Shown here: positions 45,448-54,237 of the stretch, piece by piece
Position numbering within the stretch: the stretch's first letter is position 1
How the letters are laid out: each line of letters begins with the position of its first letter
Source: Umbilicaria muhlenbergii
Taxonomy: Eukaryota > Ascomycota > Lecanoromycetes > Umbilicariales > Umbilicariaceae
Assembly (NCBI GenBank): GCA_000611775.1
Contig: KK106982.1
Span: 6,442,495-6,506,494 of the forward strand
Reading direction: 5' to 3'
DNA: 64,000 nt
The notes under the pieces: generated by a model
The model's database searches: none
Told to the model about the DNA's origin: nothing
The model's input: the letters and a program-made list of their open reading frames with translations, nothing else
Program-made: the position numbers and the translations under genes

Positions 45448-45941
45448 CTATTCTGGCACCGAGATGGGATCAGGGAGAGGGCGTACCCGAAGGGGGAGGG
45501 CCCGGCTCATGGTGATTAGTTGGGGGGCGATCTGGCTTTGGTATAAAGTCAGCGGTCTGGAGGATATACATAATGCTTCGTAGAATGGAGAGCCTGTTTC
45601 CAAGTGCACGCGTGGTTCTTGCTGTTTGATTCACTGCGGGTGCCCTTCACACTTTGGTTCACATCAGTGTTATACTAACAGTTTTCATCCAAGAAGGTTT
45701 AGTCTTCACTTTTTTGCCCCCTTTCATCCAACACTAGTTGTTTCTCACCAAGTCCAGGGATTAACACTACAGCATTCCAACCTTCATATTTCCTGCCACG
45801 ATTCTCAGTAGCATTATTTTCAAGCTGCGACAAGCCGCTGTTTCTTGCTGACAATCTCAAGTATTTAAACCTGTGCCTAATTCACTGTCCATCTTACCAA
45901 TCCGATTCACCTCGAACAGATTTTCGTCGCTAGTTTTAATC
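45448..45941. other. Intergenic region between L2 and L3
   Basis: About 500 bp. TGGTATAAAG near 45540 may be a TATA-like element for L3. No other structure seen. Confidence 0.45.
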
Positions 45942-46390
45942 ATGTGCTTTATACGAGAAGAAACAGAAGATGTGACACCTTCGATTCCAAGTCCTGTATA
46001 TACAGACGAGTCTGGTAATGCTAATCACTTCTCGGTTATGACTTCTGGCGCCTTTACTAACAAGAATAAACTCAGAGCAAAGACGTGAATGGGACGGCTT
46101 GCAATGGGTGAGGAAGAGGTATGGCAACAAGGCAAGGGAGAAGGAGCAGCGCGGGAAGGAAGCCGAGGAAAACGCAACTCACGGTAAGGCACTTATTATT
46201 AGCCCCACTCCCTTTTTGACCCTTTAATTAACGTATGAAAGAATCTCAACGGCCTACTCGCCTCGTCCAAGATCATCCCAGACCAAATAAATCAGGTCCT
46301 CGCGCCACATTACCACATCATATTCGAACGCGAGCGGCCCAGGCAGCGCCTCACGCAGCGCCCAAAGTAGCGCCCACAGTAGCGCCCTAA
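45942..46390 (+). CDS. L3: small unrecognised three-exon gene
   Basis: No exon of this gene forms a long open frame. Exons 45942-46014, 46076-46183 and 46242-46390 sum to 330 nt, giving 109 aa. Intron 1 runs GTAATG...TTTACTAACAAG...CTCAG; intron 2 is GTAAGG...GAAAG. The protein starts MCFIREETEDV (compare MCFLSIEI in L2), continues with a charged helix (EQRREWDGLQWVRKRYGNKA..KEQRGKEAEE) and ends in a four-residue repeat AAPH-AAPK-VAPT-VAP. The TAA at 46388 falls at the variable position of this repeat, and the frame continues through a fifth unit AAPV and HWTNFERLVLEFLT to TGA at 46445. No known domain. Divisibility and three concordant splice choices support it. Confidence 0.55.
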
Positions 46391-46402
46391 GCAGCGCCTG
46401 TG
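46343..46402. repeat. 12-bp tandem repeat, five units, spanning the L3 stop
   Basis: Units GCAGCGCCTCAC, GCAGCGCCCAAA, GTAGCGCCCACA, GTAGCGCCCTAA, GCAGCGCCTGTG. The stop codon of L3 is the last triplet of unit 4. Confidence 0.9.
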
Positions 46403-47044
46403 CACTGGACAAACTTTGAGAGACTCGTGCTGGAGTTTCTGACTTGAGATCGAGATAAGAGTGTACGACCGGACGGACCAGATGGTTGTACTTGGTGGTG
46501 ATTTGCTGGAGGATGACTGGGTGTTTTGGTAATGCTTTAATGGTCTTGAAGGGCGTAGCTAGGAAAATTAGCTGATAGGGGGTAGATAGCCACGGTAGCG
46601 TTTTGATTCCTGTGTGGCTGTACCATTTTTGAACTTCCTGGGAGGAACGTACTCTGAAATATGATGAGGATTTGCCCCGAATCGAATTGACACTGCAGTA
46701 AACCCGCTTCAACACACCAATAGTTCTCGGCCTATTGTTCTTTGCGAATATACTCGTTCACACGGGTTGTTAGCTGTCAACACACCTGCCTATTACTCTT
46801 AACACTGTGAATGAATGACTGACAAATCGTAGCAACTTCATCCGACGGGTTATAAGGCCATTGTACCTCTGTATAATGTCTCTTCCTAGCTATCTTACCT
46901 TGCAGCTGCAGCTTGTTCCACCAGACGATATCATTGTAGGGTTACTGAACATAACCAGATCCCGTCAATATTCAGACTGCTTTGGCAATAGACTCGTCCT
47001 TTCAATCCAGCGTTGAAGACCTCTGGACCTTGGGAATATTCGTT
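46391..47044. other. Intergenic region upstream of L4
   Basis: Contains the in-frame extension of L3 to 46447 and the L4 promoter. A minus-strand 153-codon frame (46254-46715) overlaps L3 and has no recognised domain. Confidence 0.4.
46837..46855 (+). promoter_or_regulatory. Shared promoter motif of L4 (TTCATC...TATAA)
   Basis: TTCATC, then CGACGGG, then TTATAAGG. The same order occurs upstream of L5 (50017-50033) and L6 (51770-51789). It lies about 190 bp before the proposed L4 ATG. Function inferred from position and conservation only. Confidence 0.45.
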
Positions 47045-49291
47045 ATGTCGGACGGTGGCTTCCCAACTTGGGATGCACCCTCAACAGGTGATGGGGCACC
47101 TACTTACACTGATCCAACACTTAACCCATACCAACCATCAAGAGGGTTTTCTTTCTCGTCAGGCACTCGTGCACCATGGGCATTTCCCACACAAGGAGCC
47201 ATCCGTAGGCCAGGAATGACTCCTCAGCCAACACTGTATCAATTGCCAAGAGCGGAGCCTTCTTATAGAGACACTCCTGCTCCGTGGGCCGTTCCTCGAC
47301 CACAAGCCGTTCGCGGGCTAAGTATCGCTCCTTCACAAAGAGTTCCCTCCGGACCAAGGATTGCGCCTCAACCAGCATATCCGGAAGTCTCAAGAGCTAT
47401 TCGTGACTCTGTTGACGCTCGATCACGACGGGCCGCTCCACCAGCAGAGATAGTCCATGGACCAAGAGCCGCACCTCCACTAACACCTTCCCAACGACCA
47501 AGAGCAGAGTTCTCATACGCAGACCCTCCTGCTCCATGGCCCATTGCACCACCCGGAGCCATTCCTGGGCTGATAACTGCTTCTTCACAACAAGTCCCCT
47601 CCGGACCAAGAGTTGCTCCTCAAGCACAGTTTTCGGAAGTCTCAAGAGCTATACGTTCGTTTGTTGACATTCCTGCACCATGGGCCGCTCCACCGCCAGA
47701 GATACTTCACGGACCAAGAATCGCTCCATCATCAACACCTTCCCAACGACCAAGAGCAGAACCCTTGCATAGTGACATTCCTGCACCATTGATCGTTCGT
47801 CGACCAGGAGCTGTCCGCGCGCCAAGTCTCGCTCCTTCAGCAAGACCTAACCAGCGGTCGATTTTTCTCCCACGTACGGACGACCGTGCATCTCGGGACG
47901 TTTCTCCACCAAGAATCCTCCCGGTGCCGAGAATCGCGTATCGATCAACATCGGAGGAGATATCGAGAGATTTTCCTCCTTTTCAAATCCTTTCTGCCCC
48001 ATGGGCCGTTTCTCCACCAGAGCGTCCTTTCGCGCCGAGACTTGGACACCGACCAACACCTCGTGAAATACCAGGAGGGGCTCATATTTCTCGAATCACT
48101 CCTTCAACGCGTCACGAAACAACAAGTGGAGATCATCCTTTCGAGACCATTCCTTCAACAACTCACGAAGCATCGAGACGAGCACAACCTTTCGGAACCT
48201 GTCCATCAACACGTCACGAAATTCGAAGACAGATCCTTCTTTATGATACCAACCCATCAACACAACATGTAGTATCGAGACGAGTCCTTCCCTTTTCAAC
48301 CCGTCAAGAAGATCCAAGTGGAACTCAGCCTATTCAAAGTACTCTTGCGCCAAGTGCCGTTCCTCCAGTAGAAGAGACCACTGCGCCCATGGCCGCTCCT
48401 CCACCAAAAGGCGGCTCTTCCTCCCAAAATAGGCCCCCCTCCAACGGTAACTCCCATGGAGGAGTTGACCTGTTTTGGACTCCAGAAGGTATAACTCCGA
48501 CCGACCCTGAATGGAACTTTCCTGCACGCCTCATGCAAAAGTATTATACATGTAAGTTCACTTTAGCTTCTTGCAACTTCACGCAGCCGCCCAATACTAA
48601 CATTAAGATTGCAGCGAAAGACGAAAAGAAGAAACTGCGTGCCGCCAAAGTCTCAGATTTCAATCGTCTCGAAGAAAAGCTCCTCGACCGCGCGTGCTAT
48701 GAGCTTGACATCACCGGTGATGCTTCCTTCATGGAGCAGCTCTTCGGCATGTCGCTCGAGGATCTTTCAGCAAAAGGGTGGAAGACAGCAATATTCGAAG
48801 GCCCGATCACTTTCCACGAATCGAGGTACTACGACCTCTTCAACATCGACATGAACATCGCTCGCCTTCAGAACCGACACCTTCGGAATTACCGCCACGC
48901 CCGGCGATTGAGGCGAGGAAGGGTCTATCAACTACCTAAACCACCAGGAACACATTATTATGAACTTCCATCACGGGAGACGATCGCCGCGGTGGCTCAG
49001 CAGGCGGCGGCTCAGCAAGCGGCGGCTGAGCAGGCGGCAAAGCTCGAAGCCCATCGTGCTAAGTTCAGGGGACCAAAACCGCCACGACCGCCTGGAGTTA
49101 GCGAGGAAATTGCGGACGAGGCACGTCTTGGTAAGCATTCAGTGAGTCAATGACGTTTCATTTCAAGAGTTACTATAGCATACCTCTTAATGGCTCCATG
49201 CTGACTCGTGATAGCTTGGCATTGGACCGAGGAAGATTGGGCGAAGTATCGTGAAGGGGCTAGGGAATCTAAACGTAGGTGTGGCAGGTAG
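47045..49291 (+). CDS. L4: proline-rich tandem-repeat protein with unique C-terminal domain
   Basis: Unrecognised. Exons 47045-48551, 48615-49130 and 49215-49291. ATG 47045 (MSDGGFPTWDAPS) is the first ATG; the frame is open upstream to 46982 but only from a TTG. The first ~480 residues are Pro/Ser/Arg-rich with an 84-residue repeat (RVPSGPR.AP...SRAIR..VD...HGPR.AP..TPSQRPRAE...PAP) followed by shorter 16-18-residue units (PSTRHE). A 63-nt canonical intron (GTAAGT...ATACTAAC...GCAG) is in frame and would be missed by plain ORF reading. The C-terminal region (~500-720) is non-repetitive: DLFWTPEGITPTDPEWNFPARLM, SDFNRLEEKLLDRACYELDI, then an Ala/Gln stretch and WHWTEEDWAKYREGAR. The last splice replaces a stop-ended tail. 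No signal peptide or membrane segment seen. Confidence 0.65.
47327..47845 (+). repeat. 252-bp tandem repeat coding for an 84-residue unit
   Basis: Equivalent points (GCTYCTTCA...CAA) occur at 47327, 47579 and 47831, an exact 252-bp spacing. A partial earlier unit starts near 47240. The units differ by scattered substitutions but no frameshift, so the protein repeat is under coding constraint or is young. Confidence 0.85.
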
Positions 49292-49954
49292 AAAGGCAAA
49301 CGTTGACAGAGTTGCAGAGAGTGCTGCATTCGGAGAGCCTCTTCCAGCTTTCTGTAACTGTTGTTAATTTGTGGGAATTGTCGATGGCGTAGCGAATTGG
49401 CGAGATAGATCAACGACGAAGTCATGGAACTGAGTTGCTGCGAGCTTGAGAATCAGGTCCCGGAAGCAGAGTCATTTGACAATTTCCATTACTTGATTGA
49501 TCGCTCGAGGAGGTCCTGATGAATGCGTGTTATTTGCTTTTGTACAGTGAGGTCAATGGTCAGAGCCACCAAAGCCGTTCCGAAGCTGAGTACGATCTGT
49601 CAAGTGTATGATGATTTAAAACCCTAAGCAAACGTCACGTGGTCTCTAAAAATCCTCCCATCCATAGGCTATAATGTATCTTAAGTAAGTGCCGGTTCGA
49701 TGTGATCGCGAAGCTCTAGAGTGGAATCTATGTTAGCGACCGTGTATAGTATAGCGGCAGATACAACTTTGTGAGTAGCTTTCACTTGGTTTAGATGCCG
49801 TAGGCCCTAATCGTCTTGCTGTAAGCTTAGACGGTTACAATGAGCATCGGATATAGTGCCCAGAGTCACAAAGCGCCAAGTTTACACGATAACACTCTGG
49901 AGAAATGTTATACGATAAAACATTGGAGGATCAGGGCAGGTCTGGAGGTTCCTC
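49292..49954. other. Intergenic region between L4 and L5
   Basis: No gene seen. Contains ACGTCACGTG near 49635, an E-box-like word. Confidence 0.45.
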
Positions 49955-50036
49955 AACACCACAGACCGCTGAGATGATTCCAAGGTGTCAACACTGCCCA
50001 GCTGATTAGATGAGTTTTCATCGCGGGGCTATACAA
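49955..50036 (+). promoter_or_regulatory. L5 promoter block, duplicated at L6
   Basis: AACACCACAGACCGCT, GGTGTCAAC, TGATTAGATGAGTTTTCATC and CTATACAAC occur in the same order and near-same spacing as the L6 block at 51706-51790. The duplication that made L5 and L6 therefore included upstream DNA. Confidence 0.65.
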
Positions 50037-50301
50037 CGACACACCTCGATCTTCGAATGTCCCTTCTACTATTCAATCTCTTAAAAGAATCACATCGATT
50101 TTCTCTCCGCCGGATTCTCCTATCAGTTATTTCTTGCCACATAGAGTCAAAGCAATAATAGTTCCGTCCAGCCCTTTTGGCTTAAAATAAACCTAACTCG
50201 CAACGTGTACCAACTTTGAGTACCAGCCAGTCAATACCGACTACTTGGGGTCGATATCCATAGCTTACTCAAAGGCTCACACTCCTTCAACGAAGAGCAA
50301 C

Positions 50302-51243
50302 ATGGGAGGCACGATCTCAAGGCCGACCGGCGAAGAGAGAGAGCACCTGAGAAGGATGGGCCGTATGTCATTTCCTAGTATATCCACTTGCAGAAGAAAA
50401 GTTGATGGCTCTGAAACTTACGAGAAATAGGGTTGAGATTCATGGCCGCCACCGGTCTACGTCCAATGAGCGATTCCGGGACCAACAGCCCGCAAAATTT
50501 CGAAGAAGCCATATGGGAGGACGAAGAAGATATATGGAAAGAAGGAATGAACGAAGATACGGTATATGAGAATGCTGCGTACGGCCGTCCATATGATGGC
50601 CACCACGATCATCACCGCCCCGGGCGAGACCATCACGGGGGACACCACCTCGGACGAGATCACTACGGACGAGCCCACCACGGGCGTGAGCACCAGGGGC
50701 GCGATCACCGCGTGGGAGACCACCACGCTCACAACCGCCATGGTCATTTCCGCCCCGACGGGCATGATATGCGTCACCAGATGGAAGAAAATTTCGCGCG
50801 CCAACCTCGTCAAGCGCAGCGTCATCACCAAGAGGAGCGTGCAGCACGTCACGACTTCGAGGCTCGACTGGCGCACGAGGCACATTGGGCGGAGCGCGAG
50901 GCCTACCGTTATGAGAGGCAAGCCAGAGCAGCTCATAGAGACCATCAGCGTTAGGCCCGGGGTCATCGCTACGAGCGAGCTGAACCACCATTTTATGCCG
51001 GTAGGGCTCCTTTTAGAATTTCTTGGACAGGATAACCACTGATGAAGGCAAGATAACGAAGACTCTTATGCTCCTATGCTCCATCAGGATAGGCCTCGAT
51101 TCGATGATCGTCGTTTGCCGGTTCGTGGAGATGGGCGCGCTCATGGCCGTGGTTTTGGAGGGAATGCAAGGCGTTTTCGTGCCGCCGCAGGACGTCGAGC
51201 ATGCAATGGTGGAGCAGCTACCGCGCCGGGGAACGATTGGTGA
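50302..51243 (+). CDS. L5: histidine-rich myristoylation-type protein with in-frame TAG
   Basis: Unrecognised; paralog of L6. Exons 50302-50362 (61 nt), 50431-51000 and 51053-51243 total 822 nt (274 codons). The start MGGTISRP fits the N-myristoylation pattern G-x-x-x-S, suggesting membrane attachment. Exon 2 has an acidic patch (EEAIWEDEEDIWKEG), then a strongly His-rich stretch of imperfect H-x-GRDH/GREH repeats (~residues 75-130) that could bind metal, then a charged helix (HHQEERAARHDFEARLAHEAHWAERE). A TAG at 50952-50954 ends the simple reading at 194 aa. Beyond it the frame stays open across a second intron to TGA 51241, ending ATAPGNDW, matching ANAPGNGW in L6. Either the gene is damaged, or the stop is read through or bypassed. 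Real gene: likely; intact: uncertain. Confidence 0.6.
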
Positions 51244-52046
51244 TGGGAGGCTAGTTCATTGGTGATGAGTTATGATCCTGGCGGTTGCTTTCACCAGGAT
51301 GGCTACTCATTGAGGAGCGCTTACTCTGATAAGCAAGTTTGACAAGAGTCTAATGGCCCTGTAATTTTGCACACTTATTCAAACATTCCTTCCGCAGTGA
51401 CTTGTGACATCCGAGTTAGGTAGGATTGCCCCTATTAGCCCACAACGTGAGAAGAAGTGTTTGTCCCCAGTGCCGACCAAGCCCTTCAACCTCTTCAGTC
51501 TTTCCACTCTCCAAGGAGCAACGTTGCAATGGATAAGTTGAAAGTCTTGACTGTTTTTTGTCGTTGCTGTCAGGGTCCCGTTGCCGTACCCTAAGCCCTT
51601 GCGTCTTGTTGACGCCTACCCTTGGTGCTTGCGAGCCGGGAAGGGAGTGGATAGCTCATATACCCACCAGTGAGCATGAATCGCAGGAGAATGGGCCAAT
51701 AGCTTAACACCACAGGCCGCTAGGATGAACCAAGGAGGTGTCAACGTTGCGATTGTGATTAGACGAATTTTCATCAGAGGCCTTTATAACCGTCAATGTG
51801 TCTCTCTTTACAAACTCGAGCGGCCATCCTCAACAACATCATCCATTTCATGACAGAGCCTCTCATTGCTCCAGATCCAGATTTGCTGATCCTAAGTGTC
51901 GAGTCCTCAAGGGGTGACTTTCCTGGATAGATATTTTGATTCTCCAACTGCTCTCACAGCTGCAAGCTCAACCAATCACCACCAAATTCTCAGACCAAAT
52001 CACATTGCACACAGCGGTCATTGCAGTTCCAGGCAAAGCCTCCAAG
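51244..52046. other. Intergenic region between L5 and L6
   Basis: 800 bp with the duplicated promoter block at its right end. No gene seen. Confidence 0.45.
51706..51790 (+). promoter_or_regulatory. L6 promoter block, duplicated from or to L5
   Basis: AACACCACAGGCCGCT, GGTGTCAAC, TGATTAGACGAATTTTCATC and TTTATAAC align with 49955-50036 upstream of L5. The TTCATC...TATAA part is also found at L4. Confidence 0.65.
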
Positions 52047-53001
52047 ATGGGCTCTGGGGATTCCAAACTAGAGAGGCGATACTGGGCGCAGCAAGCTCGT
52101 TTTAATCGTATGTGCCGAAATTTCCATGCTTTGATTGGATGTTGAGGAAGGGCTTCATGACTAACCTAAATCTAGGAATGAACCGGATGCACCGAGGCCA
52201 AGACATGATGAGCAGTGATGAGATGTACGAACCGCCAACACGTGAAGAAGCAATGTATGGAAATAGGTTTCTTGATGGTGGGATGTATGAAGAAGAAATG
52301 TATGAAGATGGGTACGAAAACGAGATGTATGGGTACGGGGCACCAATGTTCGAGTACGACGAAGCGATGCACGATCGTGGCCGCGGTCGCCACCAAGCCC
52401 ACGAGTACCGCATGGAGCCCCACGAGCATCGCATGGCGCGTCACATGCAAGAAGAAGTGGCCCGGGAAGCTCGTCGTGCACATCACCACCGTCAGGAAGA
52501 GCGTGCTAGTCGTCGCGAAGCCGAAGCTCGTCGTGCTCATCATTATCGTCAGGAAGAGCGCGCTCGCCATTATGAGGCTGAGGCTCGTTGTCACGAGGCT
52601 GAGTATCGTAGGGCTCATCACGTAAATTAGTAGGACCGTAATGCATATCGATTTGAGCAGAGAGCTAGGGCTACTCATCGTGCGCATCAGCACGATTTCC
52701 AAATGCAGAGGGAACGGGAATATCAGGAAGCTGCGCGAGCGCCAGGTCGAGGTATATCTCTGACTCACAAGCTTCGAGAATGACAGATATCTAACGAATA
52801 ATAGCTCACCATCATCATGATTTCCGTAGTACAGGCATTTACCATGATCGCGATCCCTTCGAAGGTCGTCGTTCACCAATTCGTCCACAAGAACGCCCTC
52901 GTGACCATGTCTTTGGGGGAAGAGCCACAGGCGTCCGTCCGGCGGCAGGGGGTAGAGTGTGGAATGGAAATGCCGCTAATGCACCTGGAAATGGTTGGTG
53001 A
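52047..53001 (+). CDS. L6: His/Arg/Glu-rich paralog of L5 with two in-frame TAG codons
   Basis: Unrecognised. Exons 52047-52107 (61 nt), 52176-52751 and 52805-53001 total 834 nt (278 codons). Exon 1 and intron 1 (68 nt) have exactly the same lengths and phase as in L5. The start MGSGDSK again fits a myristoylation site. Exon 2 is rich in Met/Tyr/Glu, then repeats of RRAHHYRQEERA and EAEAR. TAG TAG at 52628-52633 ends the simple reading at 171 aa. Downstream the frame continues DRNAYRFEQRARATHRAHQ, matching EREAYRYERQARAAHRDHQ in L5, then exon 3 to ANAPGNGW-stop. A possible 39-nt intron (GTAAAT...GAGCAG, 52622-52660) would remove both stops in frame but also most of the conserved segment, and is very short. 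The stops look like damage or a recoding point. Confidence 0.6.
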
Positions 53002-54237
53002 GCGACAAGTACTCATATGTACTGAGGTTACTGTGCAGAGCCGCTTTTATTTGCATGCTTTGCAAAGAGCCTTCATGTTGATGGCAGAAGATGAACCCAG
53101 ACGAAGGGTTCCCATGTTGAGGTTTCTGCACCTTCTTCGCTTTCGACGTGTTGGGTCATTGTGATCTAACACTGGCAAACCCTAAATAGAAGAAATTGGC
53201 TTTGTTTTGCGGGTGGGAGACATCGACGGAATGGTGACTCTGCTGGGATGAGTCATGAGTCTGGGAATTCAGTCCAGCATTTGCAGAACAATAGCTGGAT
53301 AAAGACACGATAGCACAGAAGCTCAAATCCATCGCATATAAAATCTTGTTCTTGCGCGGTGCATGCATGATATTAACAGAAGATTGCCAATAAAAATTAA
53401 CAGAGTTATTTTCCTAGCGAGCATAGAACAGGATGACAGACTCAAATTCATACTTTTTGAACATGCACAATTAACAACTGAAAGGGCACGTTTTGGTGTC
53501 AATATCCAGTGATCCATGGCGCAAGAGTAGTTTTGAGGACAATACCAAGCGCAAGAAACATGTGCTGTCTCACGAGTGTGTGCTATTTTCCCACGGCGAG
53601 CTGAGCTCGTTGGAGTCAAGCAGCCAAATGTACAAGTCGTGTTTCACCGACTGAAGCAGTTGTGCAATCCCCAGGGAGGCCTGCCATCTGCCGCAGGGTT
53701 TGCGCCGGAAGCTTCAGCTGTCGAGATTTAGCAATAAGGAGGACTCTCTATCCTTCAGCCCAAGTACGACCTTCCATACTCGATGTCAGACCTCGCAGTC
53801 TTTAGCGCTCCTAGCAGCGCCAAACTTCGTAGAAAAAAGAGTGGTTGAGATTGGTATGCGGAAGTAGTGATGTATGATGTCAAAGGACCCCGAATTATTC
53901 CCTGTCTCAGCCGAAGCTTCTTCCAAGAGAAGCTTAGCCTTACAAGCCTTTTTTTAGCGGGGCAGCCCTCGTCCATGATCGCATGCAAGAACATCATCCC
54001 AGCACGCGAGGATATTCAACTAGCCGGTGGTTTGGTGGTGTCTCCGTATCCAGCTTGACGAAGACGCTTCCTACATGGTCGAAGCCTTATTGTTCAATGT
54101 CAGAGGGTCCTGTTCGAGCCGGCCCAGGCGACTGACGGATTCAATAGGCCTCCCTGAAAATGGATGCTGCCATCTATTAAGTACTGCGGCAGGAGACATC
54201 TACTACAGCCCTCGGTTTCTTTCCTTAGAACACAGGC
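53002..54237. other. Intergenic region between L6 and palH
   Basis: 1.2 kb without a supported gene. It marks the right end of the cluster and includes the palH promoter. Confidence 0.5.

Noticed and set aside
46982-47044. Start of L4 at 46982
   Set aside because: The codon there is TTG; the first ATG in the frame is 47045.
50952-52633. Reassignment of TAG to an amino acid in this genome
   Set aside because: TAG is the natural terminator of uL4m, mL38, MHR1 and UTP8 here, with no conserved sequence beyond, so the code is standard.
52622-52660. 39-nt intron removing both TAG codons of L6
   Set aside because: It would be the shortest intron in the window by ten bases and would delete a segment conserved in L5; kept only as an alternative.
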